DNA of 35,970 nt from Candidatus Moduliflexus flocculans (GCA_000739515.1 DF820459.1:761477-797446), one strand, 5' to 3'; positions 22,717 to 31,805 are shown, counted from the first letter of the stretch. Program-made: numbers and translations. Notes: generated by a model not told the origin, from the letters alone.

Positions 22717-23931
22717 ATGACACACAAGGTTGACGTTCCGCAGGTTGTTCCATTATCCGATATTTTGCCGCAAGAGCCACTGCTGCTGATGGGCGCAGGC
22801 CCGGTGCCGATTCCGCACGCGGTCGCGCAGGCCAATGGCGTGGTGATCAATCACCTCGGCGCGACAATGAATCGGGTCGTGGATCGCGTTAAACTTATGG
22901 GGCAGTATGTCTTCCAAACCCGTAGCGAGAAAATTTTCGGCGTTTCCGGCCCATCGTCTGCCACAATGGAAATGGCGATGACGAATCTACTCTGGCCGGG
23001 ACGCAAAGTGCTGGTGCTGAAAATCGGCACGTTCAGCGCTCGCTTTGGCGAAATGGCGGAAGGCATCGGCGCAACCTGTCGCTATCTTGTTCCTGAAGGA
23101 CTTCAACCAGTGACGGCGGCCATGGTGAAAGAAGTGCTGGATCAGGAACATTTCGATGTGGTCACGACAGTACAGGGGGAAACGTCATGCGGCATTCAAA
23201 ATACGGAGTTGCCGGAAATCGCCCGCATTGTCAAGGAACATGGCGCACTGATGGTGGTGGACGCAGTCTGCACGTTGACGACGATGCCGCTCTATATGGA
23301 CGAATGGCAGCTTGATGTGGTCGTGACCGGCGGGCAGAAAGGGCTCTCTTCGATTCCGGGTGTATCGCTGATTGCGTTTTCGTCCGACGCCTGGAAGGTC
23401 GTGGAATCGCGCCCGGCGAAATGTCCGCACTGGTGCCTCGACGCTCGCCGCGCGCTGAATTTCTGGGATAAACACAATTATCATTATACCGCCCCGGTCT
23501 CCGGCATTTTAGCGATTCATGAGGCGCTGCGGCTGATCTGCGAAGAAACGCTCGAAGCCCGGATTCATCGCCACACTGTCAGTTCGCTTGCGTTGCAAGC
23601 CGGAATCGAAGCGATGGGGCTGCATCTGTTTATTCCCAAGGCGTACCGCCTGAATTCAGTTGTGGCGATTGACATCCCGGACGGCGTGGATGGCAACGCT
23701 GTGCGCAACTACATGGCGGATACGTTCCATGTCGAAATTTCCGGCGCGTTCGGCCTGAATATCATTCGCATCGGGCAGATGGGCGAGCAATGCCGCTCGT
23801 ATAATTTGTTCCGCACGCTGCACGCGATGGGGATGAGTTTCAAGCAATTTGGCCTGGATGTGAACGTGTCGAAGGGGATGTCTATGATGGAAGAATGCCT
23901 CGTGCGCGACGAACGGCATTCTGTAGAATAA
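22717..23931 (+). CDS. Class V PLP aminotransferase (serine/alanine-glyoxylate type)
   Basis: A 404-residue fold-type I enzyme. K208 in VVVTGGQKGLSSIPG is the PLP lysine, VVDAVCTL carries the PLP-ring Asp, and LLLMGAGPVPIP near the start and FGVSGPSSATMEMA match alanine/serine-glyoxylate and related aminotransferases. The donor and acceptor cannot be fixed from sequence. The frame is open upstream to a GTG at 22666. I prefer the ATG at 22717, which has AGG 9 nt before it; the extra 17 residues look unnatural. A serine hydroxymethyltransferase homologue lies 4 kb downstream on the same strand, so glycine/serine metabolism is one possible link. Confidence 0.9.
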   Translation: MTHKVDVPQVVPLSDILPQEPLLLMGAGPVPIPHAVAQANGVVINHLGATMNRVVDRVKLMGQYVFQTRSEKIFGVSGPSSATMEMAMTNLLWPGRKVLVLKIGTFSARFGEMAEGIGATCRYLVPEGLQPVTAAMVKEVLDQEHFDVVTTVQGETSCGIQNTELPEIARIVKEHGALMVVDAVCTLTTMPLYMDEWQLDVVVTGGQKGLSSIPGVSLIAFSSDAWKVVESRPAKCPHWCLDARRALNFWDKHNYHYTAPVSGILAIHEALRLICEETLEARIHRHTVSSLALQAGIEAMGLHLFIPKAYRLNSVVAIDIPDGVDGNAVRNYMADTFHVEISGAFGLNIIRIGQMGEQCRSYNLFRTLHAMGMSFKQFGLDVNVSKGMSMMEECLVRDERHSVE

Positions 23932-23936
23932 CCTGT

Positions 23937-23961
23937 AGAGACGCCCCGTTAGGGCGTCTCT
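23937..23961. repeat. Palindromic repeat family F, copy 2
   Basis: AGAGACGCCCC paired with AGGGCGTCTCT, starting 5 nt after the aminotransferase stop, between two convergent genes. It is suited to act as a weak bidirectional terminator, although no T run follows. Confidence 0.85.
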
Positions 23962-23972
23962 CTTCTCTGTTG

Positions 23973-24644
23973 TCAGCGCCGTTTTTGTTTCAGGCGCAGC
24001 GCTTCGTTCGAATGCAGAAAATTATGGCGGGTCGGCGGCATCAGCAGCAAGCCGGCAATCGTGCGCTTTCCCCAATAATCAAGCACATAATGAGCGGTTT
24101 CGACAACCGCGCCTTCGTCGCGAATACGTTGCAGACGTTCAGGCTTGACTTTCTCTTTGACTTCTTCCGGTCGAAGTTGTTGTACGATTTCGCGCGTTTT
24201 GCGCCCAACTGCCACCCGATACGCCTGTAATGCCTCAAGATTGATCTCCGCGCTCAACCGCGCAATATCGGCGTCAGGCATTTCGTTGCCAGTATCGCGA
24301 AACGGGATATTCATCCGCTCGAACCAATTATTCTGATCAAGCGTCTGCGGGCTGGCGGCAACTAAAAAATTCATCGTGACATCTTCGATGCGGGCGAGAT
24401 GCCAGAAAACCCAGGCAATCGAATGATGGCAATTTTGCGGAATGCGCCGAATCATGGCTTCGGGCGCATCTTGCCAGATTTCATCGGTAAATGACCAGAG
24501 GCCGGCGTCAGACATCGCCGAAGCGTGTACCATCGCATGCTGGCTCAAAAAAAGTTCGATGGCTGCGCCATGTTCTTCGGCTTTTGCAAGAGCGCGTTGC
24601 AAGCGTTGGTGTTGTTCGTTCCAATGTTTTCGATTCGAATTCAT
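23973..24644 (-). CDS. DinB-like four-helix protein
   Basis: A protein of about 223 residues with the DinB/YfiT helical-bundle look. The metal-type His residues are in CHHSIAWVFWHLARIEDVTM and later in ETAHYVLDYWGKRTIAG. Proteins of this family bind divalent metals and include thiol-dependent transferases; no activity can be assigned here. The frame begins at a TTG (24662) that overlaps the T run of the chemoreceptor terminator, so I use the ATG at 24644, although it lacks a spaced ribosome-binding site. It is downstream of the chemoreceptor gene on the same strand. Confidence 0.75.
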   Translation of the reverse strand: MNSNRKHWNEQHQRLQRALAKAEEHGAAIELFLSQHAMVHASAMSDAGLWSFTDEIWQDAPEAMIRRIPQNCHHSIAWVFWHLARIEDVTMNFLVAASPQTLDQNNWFERMNIPFRDTGNEMPDADIARLSAEINLEALQAYRVAVGRKTREIVQQLRPEEVKEKVKPERLQRIRDEGAVVETAHYVLDYWGKRTIAGLLLMPPTRHNFLHSNEALRLKQKRR

Positions 24645-24660
24645 CCTGCCGTTAAAACGC

Positions 24661-24695
24661 AAAAAACGAAGCCTCGTTGAGAAACTTCGTTTTTT
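24661..24695 (-). terminator. Intrinsic terminator of the second chemoreceptor gene
   Basis: A perfect 11-bp stem (AAAAAACGAAG and complement) with a 13-nt loop, ending in a T6 run on the minus strand. It also has T residues on the plus strand, so it can work both ways. It lies 30 nt beyond the chemoreceptor stop. Confidence 0.8.
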
Positions 24696-24724
24696 GGCGA
24701 AAAAATAAGGGAAATTTTTGTTTC

Positions 24725-26449
24725 TTACTCCTGCGCTTCGTTGAGAATCTGCGCCTGATGGAAGAGGTCTTGCGCCGCTTGCATCAGTTGTTCGGTATTT
24801 TTGACGCTGTTGCGCACTAATGACGACATATCTTCTGTCGCGTTAATCACTTCCGCCGCGCCTTTGGTCTGCTCAATCGTGGCGCGATGCACTTGATCTG
24901 CCAGCGCGGTCATCTTGGCGACCGCTTCCATCACGCGAGCAGCGCCGACTTCTTGTTCTTTCGTGGCTCTGGTGTTTTCCGTCGCAACATTGACGACATC
25001 CTGAATCGAGTTTTCGATGCTCTGGTTCATGGCCGTCTGTTCTTGAATCGCGTCGGCAATATCGGTTGCCACGTTCGCCGACCATTGCGCGCCGAGAATG
25101 ATTTTTTCCAGAGCATCTCCGGCTAAACGCGCCAATTTCAAACCTTCCTGCACCTGCACGTTTCCTTTGTCCATCGCTTCCACTGCTCTGGCGGAATCTT
25201 GCTGTACGGTTTTGACGATGCGGGAAATTTCTTTGGTGGATTCGGACACGCGATTGGCCAGGTCTTTAATTTCGTCGGCAACAACGGCGAATCCGCGCCC
25301 ATGTTCTCCGGCCTGCGCCGCGATAATTGAAGCGTTTAAGGCTAACAACGAAGTTTGATCCGCAATTTCGTCAATGACATCCAACACGCCGCCGATTTCG
25401 TCAGATCGCGCTTCAAGCTGGCGAATAACTTCCGACGCCGATTCAACCGTGCTGCTGATCAATTCGACGCTGTCGCTCATGCTTTTCATCGCTTCCTGGC
25501 CGCGCGAAGCGTCACGCATCGTATCGCTTGACAGGATTTTGGCGTTTTCGGCGTTCTCCGACACCTTTTCCATCGCCGTCACGGCCTGCGCAATAATCAC
25601 AGAGGTTTTTTCTACGAATTCGGAGAGCTTTTCGGAATTGCGCGTGACCTGGCTGATAGATGAGCCCATCTGGCTGATCGAGGTGGACGTTGCTTCGATG
25701 GAGGCGGCTAACGCTTCGATGTTCATGCCGACTTCTTCAACGCTTGCTTGCATTTCCGCCATTGATGAGGAGGTGCCTTCGGCGGAGGTGAGAAGTTTCT
25801 CAATGCTTTGAATTTCCGCGCTGGAACGATTAACGACTTCCTGGCTTGTGCTTAAAATGTGTTCTATCGAATTTTTAAATCGTCCGGAAATATCATGTAA
25901 TCCGCTGGCAATTCGTTTAAGCGCTAACCCAATCTGATCTCGGTCTGAAAACAACGGAACATCGTAGCCATTGCCAGAACGATCCGCCAACTCTCTGGTT
26001 ACTTTCGAAAGATGTTTGACATAGTGCGATACATCGCTGCATGCTTGCCCGAATTCATCGGTTTTCTGGGTGGTTTGAAATTCTTGCGAGCAATCGCCGC
26101 GAGCCAGCGCCTGAAGATAATCTTTAATGGTCTTTAAATATTTTGCAAGTTCGCGAGAGGCAAGAATCAAATGACCGCGCTCATCTTCTGGAATAAAGTC
26201 GTTATACGCAGGGCTGATTTCTCCATGAGCGATTTTCCAGAGCAACCCTGACGCAGCGTTGATGGGCTGGGCAAATTTTCCGCCAATAATCAACCCCAGA
26301 ATCAGGGTTACAACCAGGGATATCGCAACGGCAAGTATATGCGTGATCGCGATTTTTGGAAATCCTGAGGCGACATAGAGAATGATGAATGGAAACAGTG
26401 AAAAAATAATAAAGAAAAACGTCAACTTTGCGCGCACCGACTTAAACAT
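24725..26449 (-). CDS. Methyl-accepting chemotaxis protein without a periplasmic sensor
   Basis: A 574-residue chemoreceptor. Two membrane helices are nearly adjacent (about 9-30 and 33-56), leaving almost no periplasmic domain. HAMP-type sequence follows (about 57-115), then the signalling coiled coil with its tip at about 360-398 ([20 protein letters not shown], then [12 protein letters not shown]). There is no CheR pentapeptide at the C-terminus. Such receptors sense membrane state or cytoplasmic or energy signals, or rely on partners. GAGGGA is 8 nt before the ATG. It has its own terminator and a probable promoter at 26518-26546. Confidence 0.94.
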   Translation of the reverse strand: MFKSVRAKLTFFFIIFSLFPFIILYVASGFPKIAITHILAVAISLVVTLILGLIIGGKFAQPINAASGLLWKIAHGEISPAYNDFIPEDERGHLILASRELAKYLKTIKDYLQALARGDCSQEFQTTQKTDEFGQACSDVSHYVKHLSKVTRELADRSGNGYDVPLFSDRDQIGLALKRIASGLHDISGRFKNSIEHILSTSQEVVNRSSAEIQSIEKLLTSAEGTSSSMAEMQASVEEVGMNIEALAASIEATSTSISQMGSSISQVTRNSEKLSEFVEKTSVIIAQAVTAMEKVSENAENAKILSSDTMRDASRGQEAMKSMSDSVELISSTVESASEVIRQLEARSDEIGGVLDVIDEIADQTSLLALNASIIAAQAGEHGRGFAVVADEIKDLANRVSESTKEISRIVKTVQQDSARAVEAMDKGNVQVQEGLKLARLAGDALEKIILGAQWSANVATDIADAIQEQTAMNQSIENSIQDVVNVATENTRATKEQEVGAARVMEAVAKMTALADQVHRATIEQTKGAAEVINATEDMSSLVRNSVKNTEQLMQAAQDLFHQAQILNEAQE

Positions 26450-26493
26450 AACAGAGTTCCCTCATGCTTGAAATAGTGATAACCGCCCGATTA

Positions 26494-26546
26494 TTGTCAT
26501 AAAATGCATGTGATCTCTATAAATCATATTCCTCGTTTCAAGTCAA
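26494..26546. promoter_or_regulatory. Overlapping divergent promoters sharing a -10 box
   Basis: On the minus strand TTGACT (26546-26541), 17 nt, TTTATA (26523-26518), pointing to the chemoreceptor. On the plus strand TTGTCA (26494-26499), 18 nt, TATAAA (26518-26523), pointing to the LRR gene. The same six bases serve as -10 for both, so the two would compete. Neither has been tested; the rest of the 26450-26747 gap shows nothing else clear. Confidence 0.4.
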
Positions 26547-26747
26547 CATTTTTTTGCAATCGCGATTAGAGATTCTGAGAATTTCAGAGCAGCGCGAAAT
26601 TCAAAGGGCGGTTTTTTCGGCGTTTTGTCTAAACAGGCGAGGTTTTCTGAAAAATTTCCTTGTCAAAATATCAACAACGATGGTAAGAAGTGATGATTGG
26701 GTTTGGTTGCGATAAGAGATTCGAACGTTGATACGAGGAGGCTGCGT

Positions 26748-27665
26748 ATGCCAGATGATGTGCCGCGCCAACAATTACAAACGCTGCTCCATGAATATGG
26801 ACGCGAAATTTGCGCCCAACCGAGACGCCTGGAACCATTGCTGAGGAATCTCTGCCCGGAGCAGCGGCGCGAAGTCAACCTCCTGTTCGGCGCATATAAA
26901 GAGCGCGTGCCGGAAGAATTGCTGGCGGAAGAAGAAACGCCGCCTGACAACGACGTGTTTATCCGGTTAGCCGCCCAGGTGCGCTCGCATCTCCGCATTT
27001 CCGAACAAGAGGCGAGATGGGCGGTGGAATCGTGGGCGATTGCGCTCGGCCTGATTACAGATGAGACGGAGATTGACTACACGCAGCCTGCCATGCTTCA
27101 GCCGAGCCTGTCGCATACCCGCATCGGCGAGCCGGAAAAAACCTGGTGGACAAAGTTAGACAAACCCTGGCAGCAGGCATTCAAACGCGCTGTCGGCGTG
27201 CGCAGCGATATGAATGAAAAAGTGCTGCTCAAAATTTTAAACCTGGACGAGTTGCATTGCGGCGGCGAACCGATTACGCACCTGACGCCATTGATTGAAT
27301 TAACCTCCCTGCAAAGTTTAGATTGCCACAAAACGCAGATCAAGAGTTTAGCGCCGCTGCGTTACGTCAAACAACTCCAGGTCGTGGATTGCCATCACAC
27401 CGCGATTCGGTCGCTTGCGCCGCTCCGCCATTTGGCGAACCTGCGAAAATTGGTCTGCTATGACACGCCAATCGAAACGCTTGACGCCCTGAGCGGCCTG
27501 CTGAATTTAGAAACGCTCGCCTGCCATAATACCGCTGTATCGAGCCTGCTGCCGCTTCGCTGTCTGTCACAACTTCGGGTGGTCGTCTGCCGGAATACCC
27601 GCGTCAGCAAACTCGATATCGAAGAACTGCAACACGCCTGCCCGGAGTGCGTCATCATTCGGTAA
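26748..27665 (+). CDS. Leucine-rich-repeat protein with N-terminal helical domain
   Basis: A 305-residue soluble protein in three parts. Residues 5-101 form a helical domain with LLHEYGREICAQPRRLEPLL, RNLCPEQRREVNLL, KERVPEELL and ARWAVESWAIALG. I recognise this pattern from the ends of kinase-like and other multidomain signalling proteins in several phyla, but cannot name it. Residues 130-160 have TWWTKLDKPWQQAFKRAVG, a cap often found before such repeats. Residues 186-295 are five LRRs of exactly 22 residues, each with Cys-x-x-x-T at the same place, forming a cysteine ladder. The ATG at 26748 has GAGGAGG 7 nt upstream; an earlier in-frame start is unlikely. No signal peptide. Probably a cytoplasmic protein-interaction adaptor. 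Confidence 0.8.
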   Translation: MPDDVPRQQLQTLLHEYGREICAQPRRLEPLLRNLCPEQRREVNLLFGAYKERVPEELLAEEETPPDNDVFIRLAAQVRSHLRISEQEARWAVESWAIALGLITDETEIDYTQPAMLQPSLSHTRIGEPEKTWWTKLDKPWQQAFKRAVGVRSDMNEKVLLKILNLDELHCGGEPITHLTPLIELTSLQSLDCHKTQIKSLAPLRYVKQLQVVDCHHTAIRSLAPLRHLANLRKLVCYDTPIETLDALSGLLNLETLACHNTAVSSLLPLRCLSQLRVVVCRNTRVSKLDIEELQHACPECVIIR

Positions 27666-27839
27666 CTCGTTCTCAGATAGCGGCAGAACATGAAAAACGC
27701 TTGACAATTTTTTCCCGGTTTTATTTCGAAGAAATGAGCGTTATGCGTGATGCCGCGAGAGAGAACGCCTGCCTTTCCTTGAAAGAAGGCCGCGAACTCC
27801 TCATTTTCATAACCACTCTCACCCAAAAGGACGAAAACC

Positions 27840-29084
27840 ATGTACGAACAGAATGTGATCAAAATAGAAGAATTGACGCAAAAGCAGAATGTGTGGCGGT
27901 CAAGCACGATCAATTTGATTGCCAGCGAAAACGTGTTGAGCCAGCGGGCGCGGAATCTGATGGCGTCGGATTTTGCCCATCGCTACGCCGAAGGTCATCC
28001 GGGCGAACGCTATTATCAAGGCACGGCGATGATCGATCAAATCGAAACAAGCGTGACAGAAGCCGTGAAAAAGCTGTTCCATTGCCGTCAGGCCGATGTG
28101 CGACCGATCAGCGGCAATTTAACGAATGATGCTGTGTTCAGCACGTTCATCAAGCCGGGCGACGTGGTGATGGTGAATTCCACGCCGGGCGGCGGACATA
28201 TCAGCCATCATCGCGCCGGATCGGTCGGCAAATATACGTCGAACATCGTCAACTTCCCATTGGCCGCTGACGGCTATCACATGGACGTTGACAAAGCGAT
28301 TGAATACGCCAAAGCCCTGAAACCGAAAGTGATGGTGCTTGGAAAAAGCCTGTTCCTATTTCCTGAACCGGTCAAAGAATTGGCGGAATTTTGCCAGAAA
28401 AGCAAAATCACGCTGATTTACGACGGCGCGCACGTGCTGGGATTAATCGCAGGCGGCCAGTTTCAAGACCCGTTGGCCGAAGGCGCGGTGATTCTGAACG
28501 GCAGCACGCACAAAACGTTTTTCGGCTCGCAGCGCGGCGTGGTGATGAGCAATTTCGAAGACGCCGACTGGAAAAAAGTGGATCGCGCCACCTTCCCCGG
28601 CGCGTCATCGAATCATCATCTGCACACGCTCGCCGTGCTTGGCGTGGCGGTCTATGAAATGCTGGAATTCGGCCAGGAGTACGCCAAACAAGTTATTGCC
28701 AACGCCAAATGCCTCGGCCAGAAAATGTATGATCGCGGCTTTAAAGTGCAAGCGCCGGAATTCGGTTTCACGCAAAGCCATCAGATCGCGGTGGATATGT
28801 CGCCGTTCGGCAATGGTGCGGAAGCGGCGAAACGCCTGGAAGACAACAACATTATCACGAACTTCAACCTCCTACCGTTCGAGCCGTTGAGCAACGTGAC
28901 TAAACCGTCGGGCATCCGGATCGGCGTGCAGGAAATGACCCGTTTCGGCATGAAAGCGGCGGAAATGGACACGATTGCCGACTTTTTCAAGCAGATTCTC
29001 ATGGACGGCAAATCTATCGCCGCCGACGTTGAAGCGTTCCGCAAGCAATATCAGCGCGTGCATTACTCGTTTGACTCGAAATAA
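27840..29084 (+). CDS. Serine hydroxymethyltransferase family protein (variant)
   Basis: A 414-residue fold-type I PLP enzyme related to GlyA. NLIASEN (25-31), ISGNLTNDAVF (90-100), DGAHVLGLIAGG (195-206) and the PLP lysine K225 in NGSTHKTFFGSQRG are visible. Classical GlyA has THKT-LRGPRGG; this protein reads THKTFFGSQRG, so it belongs to a side branch, and activity on serine/folate is likely but not certain. AAAGGA lies 8 nt upstream. A TTGACA at 27701-27706 might be a -35, but no good -10 follows. The gene ends in a family C terminator. Confidence 0.87.
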   Translation: MYEQNVIKIEELTQKQNVWRSSTINLIASENVLSQRARNLMASDFAHRYAEGHPGERYYQGTAMIDQIETSVTEAVKKLFHCRQADVRPISGNLTNDAVFSTFIKPGDVVMVNSTPGGGHISHHRAGSVGKYTSNIVNFPLAADGYHMDVDKAIEYAKALKPKVMVLGKSLFLFPEPVKELAEFCQKSKITLIYDGAHVLGLIAGGQFQDPLAEGAVILNGSTHKTFFGSQRGVVMSNFEDADWKKVDRATFPGASSNHHLHTLAVLGVAVYEMLEFGQEYAKQVIANAKCLGQKMYDRGFKVQAPEFGFTQSHQIAVDMSPFGNGAEAAKRLEDNNIITNFNLLPFEPLSNVTKPSGIRIGVQEMTRFGMKAAEMDTIADFFKQILMDGKSIAADVEAFRKQYQRVHYSFDSK

Positions 29085-29100
29085 GAGTCGGCGAACGGCA

Positions 29101-29139
29101 AGCTGTCAGACACGTTCAACGTATCTGACAGCTTTTTTT
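29101..29139 (+). terminator. Family C palindrome, copy 4, as terminator
   Basis: Arms of 16 nt with one mismatch (AGCTGTCAGACACGTT) directly followed by seven T residues, 16 nt after the hydroxymethyltransferase stop. This copy has all the parts of an intrinsic terminator. Confidence 0.85.
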
Positions 29140-29170
29140 CTTCCCCGATCTCAATCCAAAGAAGAATCCC

Positions 29171-29199
29171 TTGACAGATTTATGCAAGGTTTTTATGCA
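29171..29199 (+). promoter_or_regulatory. Possible promoter of the aldo/keto reductase gene
   Basis: TTGACA (29171-29176), 17-nt spacer, TATGCA (29194-29199). It gives a leader of about 90 nt before the ATG at 29296. It follows the terminator of the upstream gene, which supports independent transcription. Confidence 0.4.
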
Positions 29200-29295
29200 G
29201 AATCCTGAATATGAAAGATTGTTCCAGAATTCAAGCGAGGTTACAAACGTTGGCGGGCTATTCAATTTACTCACGATAGAATGGGAGGGACTATC

Positions 29296-30156
29296 ATGAT
29301 CGCAACGCAATTGTTCGGACGGACAGGCCATCAAAGCACGCGCGCGCTGTTCGGCGCGGCCTCATTAGGGCGCGTGACGCAAGACGAGGCAGACCGCACG
29401 CTGGAAGTGCTGCTCGCTCACGGCGTCAATCATATTGATACGGCGGCCAGCTACGGCGACGCGGAATTGCGCATCGGCCCCTGGATGCGAGAACACCGCA
29501 AAAATTTTTTTCTCGCGACCAAAACCGAAAAACGGACATATCAGGAGGCGAAAGAAGAACTGCACCGTTCCTTAGAACGGATGAAAGTGGATTCTGTTGA
29601 CCTCTGGCAGATGCACGTATTAGTCAAGCCGGAAGAATGGGAAATCGCGATGGGCGCAGGTGGCGCGTTAGAAGCGTTTATCGAGGCTCGCGAGCAAAAG
29701 CTTGTGCGTTTTCTCGGCGTCACCGGACACGGCATGATGACGCCGAATATTCATTTTCACAGCCTCGAGCGGTTCGATTTCGACAGCGTTTTGCTGCCAT
29801 ATAATTTTGTATTGATGCAGGACCCGGAATATAAATCGTCGTTCGACAGGCTTTTGGCCGTGTGTCAAGAGCGAAACGTGGCGGTTCAAACGATTAAAAC
29901 GATCTGCCGCTGCCCCTGGGGAGATCGCGTGCCGACTCGCGCCACCTGGTATGAGCCGTTAGAAGATCAGGACGCCATTGATCATGCCGTCCACTGGGCG
30001 CTTGGCAATCCACAGGTCTTTATCAACACTGTTGGCGATATTCATGTCCTGCCGAAAGTGCTTGACGCTGCCAGCCGTTTCGAAACGCGGCCTGCTGACG
30101 AAACCATGCTCAATGATGTCGAAATATACGACATCGCCTCGCTGTTTACCGAATAG
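29296..30156 (+). CDS. Aldo/keto reductase
   Basis: A 286-residue TIM-barrel oxidoreductase. The catalytic set is visible: Asp and Tyr in [18 protein letters not shown], Lys in FLATKTEKR, and His in VDLWQMHVL. It probably uses NADPH to reduce carbonyl compounds, substrate unknown. The ATG at 29296 is preceded by GGGAGGG at 6 nt spacing; five upstream in-frame codons are not needed. The C-terminal region lacks the Fe-S cysteines of some larger relatives. It converges on the phosphofructokinase gene, with a family B palindrome between them. Confidence 0.93.
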   Translation: MIATQLFGRTGHQSTRALFGAASLGRVTQDEADRTLEVLLAHGVNHIDTAASYGDAELRIGPWMREHRKNFFLATKTEKRTYQEAKEELHRSLERMKVDSVDLWQMHVLVKPEEWEIAMGAGGALEAFIEAREQKLVRFLGVTGHGMMTPNIHFHSLERFDFDSVLLPYNFVLMQDPEYKSSFDRLLAVCQERNVAVQTIKTICRCPWGDRVPTRATWYEPLEDQDAIDHAVHWALGNPQVFINTVGDIHVLPKVLDAASRFETRPADETMLNDVEIYDIASLFTE

Positions 30157-30160
30157 TTGA

Positions 30161-30195
30161 CACCTCACAGGCTTCTCAAACCTGTGAGGTGTTTT
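30161..30195 (+). terminator. Family B palindrome, copy 4, between convergent genes
   Basis: An 11-bp stem (CACCTCACAGG and complement) followed by GTTTTC-like T residues on the plus strand, 4 nt after the aldo/keto reductase stop and about 6 nt from the stop of the opposing gene. It is likely to separate the two convergent transcripts. Confidence 0.75.
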
Positions 30196-30200
30196 CATCA

Positions 30201-31337
30201 TCAATCCCCCAAACTCGTTCCCACCAGCCGGGCCGTTCGGATCCAGGGGTGATCCAGCGGTACGATTTTGCGTTTGCCGACGACTTGTTCTAATGGTACG
30301 GGTTCGATGCCGTCGCCGCGAGAGGCGACCATCACGCCATACACGCCGTCATAAATAAGTTGAGCGCAAGCGGTGCCGAGCCGCGTCGCCAATAAACGGT
30401 CGGCGGCGGAGGGCGTGCCGCCGCGTTGCAAATGCCCTAAAATCGTGATGCGCGATTCTAATCCGGTCAGCGCTTCCAATTGCTCCGACAACACGAGCGT
30501 TCTCCCTTTGACATGCGGCTCAGTGTCCGGCTGTTCGACTGGCAGCACAGTCTCTTCTTTTTTCGGCTTTTTCTTTTTTGGTGTTCCTTCTGGCGTCTCT
30601 TTTTCGGCCTGGGTGAATTGCTGCGCCTCCTCGACAGACCTCGCGCCTTCGGCAACGGCGACGATGCTGAAGCGTTTCCCGGAGCGGCTGCGGCGTTTGA
30701 TCGCTTTGGCGACGCTCTGAATGTCATAGGGAATTTCCGGGATCAGAATCACGTCCGCGCCGCCGGCAATCCCTGCGCCGAGCGTCAGCCAGCCCGCGTT
30801 ATGTCCCATGACTTCCACAACGATGATGCGATGATGGCTGTGCGCGGTGCTGTGCAAGCGATCAATCGCTTCGGTCACAATGCCGAGCGCGGTATCGAAG
30901 CCGAACGTCATATCCGTCATCGCCACATCGTTATCAATCGTCTTCGGAAGCGTCACGATATTCAACCCTCTCTGCATCAGACGAAACGCATTTTTGATCG
31001 TTCCGCCGCCACCGAGGCAGATTAATACGTCAAGATGATGCTTGTGATACGTTTCGACAATCGCGTCAGTCATATCGAGTATTTTTCCGCCAATCGGCAT
31101 TTTGTGCGGTTTGTCGCGGCTGGTCCCGAGAATCGTGCCGCCTTTGGTCAGAATATCAGAGAGAATTTCCCCTTCCAGCGGAATCGTATGATTTTCAACT
31201 AACCCGCGAAAGCCATCACGAAAGCCGATCACTTCCATGTCTAACGCGCTTTGCGCTGCTTTGCCGATGCCTCGAATTGCAGCGTTCAAGCCTGGACTGT
31301 CGCCGCCTGACGTTAAGATGCCAAGGTATTTTTTCAT
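30201..31337 (-). CDS. pfkA: 6-phosphofructokinase with Lys-rich insert
   Basis: A 378-residue phosphofructokinase (fructose 6-phosphate to fructose 1,6-bisphosphate, glycolysis). [13 protein letters not shown] (11-23), PKTIDNDV (131-138), EVMGHNAGW and [15 protein letters not shown] are family motifs. The phosphoryl-donor motif reads GGGGT (109-113), with Gly where PPi enzymes have the second Asp, while K132 in PKTIDND is the PPi-type residue. This mixed signature leaves ATP versus PPi open; ATP is more likely from the Gly. Residues about 241-278 are a low-complexity insert with [12 protein letters not shown], absent from ordinary PfkA. GGGG upstream of the ATG is a plausible ribosome-binding site. 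Confidence 0.92.
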   Translation of the reverse strand: MKKYLGILTSGGDSPGLNAAIRGIGKAAQSALDMEVIGFRDGFRGLVENHTIPLEGEILSDILTKGGTILGTSRDKPHKMPIGGKILDMTDAIVETYHKHHLDVLICLGGGGTIKNAFRLMQRGLNIVTLPKTIDNDVAMTDMTFGFDTALGIVTEAIDRLHSTAHSHHRIIVVEVMGHNAGWLTLGAGIAGGADVILIPEIPYDIQSVAKAIKRRSRSGKRFSIVAVAEGARSVEEAQQFTQAEKETPEGTPKKKKPKKEETVLPVEQPDTEPHVKGRTLVLSEQLEALTGLESRITILGHLQRGGTPSAADRLLATRLGTACAQLIYDGVYGVMVASRGDGIEPVPLEQVVGKRKIVPLDHPWIRTARLVGTSLGD

Positions 31338-31499
31338 GGTCTTTTCCCCTTTTGATGGTGAGTTAAGCAGGTCTCAGGATAAGATGACTCGCAGAAACGA
31401 AACGCTTGTATCTACGCCACATGCCCGTCTTGAAAGTCAAAAGATTCTCTGTTACATCTGGATAAGCGATTTGTTAAAATGTGGTTATATTTTAAGTAA

Positions 31500-31610
31500 G
31501 TAAAGTTTAAAAAATAATACCCACGATGTTCCCTTCGACACGCTCAGGGAACATCGTCCCGCTCCCTGAGCGTGTCGAAGGGAAGAGAGACGTTATTTTT
31601 TACATTTTAC
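31500..31610. repeat. Nested palindrome with family H copy 1
   Basis: The inner part (31528-31584) has two opposed copies of CCCTTCGACACGCTCAGGG, a well-known type of dispersed repeat. Outer arms at 31500-31516 and 31594-31610 match in 15 of 17 positions. It lies in the 468-nt gap 31338-31805 between pfkA and the CDF gene. That gap also holds family A copy 3 and a further palindrome. No gene was found in it. Confidence 0.85.
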
Positions 31611-31650
31611 TAACTGACCTTACGCACTAAGTTCGGAACGCTCATCGTGA

Positions 31651-31713
31651 ACTCCCCTCCCCGGAGGGGAGTGTGCGGTCATTCGTCTCGAATCGGCTGC
31701 GTAACATGAGTTA
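31651..31713. repeat. Dispersed repeat family A, copy 3
   Basis: A short C/G palindrome (ACTCCCCTCC and complement) followed by 41 nt identical to 61-101. Being 31.6 kb apart and perfectly conserved, the two copies must be recent or under constraint. Confidence 0.85.
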
Positions 31714-31758
31714 TGAATAATCGTAAGTGTTTACGTACCGCCGACTTTCTGGCCGGAA

Positions 31759-31796
31759 TGTTCGCGGGTTCGACAGCGTCGAACGCAGCGGGAACA
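31759..31796. repeat. Imperfect palindrome after the CDF gene
   Basis: A perfect 7-bp core (GTTCGAC, 3-nt loop, GTCGAAC at 31768-31784) with weaker outer pairing (TGTTC with GAACA). It lies 10 nt beyond the CDF stop. No T tract, so a terminator role is uncertain. Confidence 0.45.
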
Positions 31797-31805
31797 GCTC
31801 ATCTG

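Noticed and set aside
27666..27839. Glycine or folate riboswitch before the hydroxymethyltransferase gene
   Set aside because: Only a weak 5-bp stem is visible in the leader and no known riboswitch core was recognised.
27647..28129. A 160-codon frame overlapping the start of the hydroxymethyltransferase gene
   Set aside because: Most of it is the +1 shadow of the enzyme gene; the part before 27840 resembles nothing.
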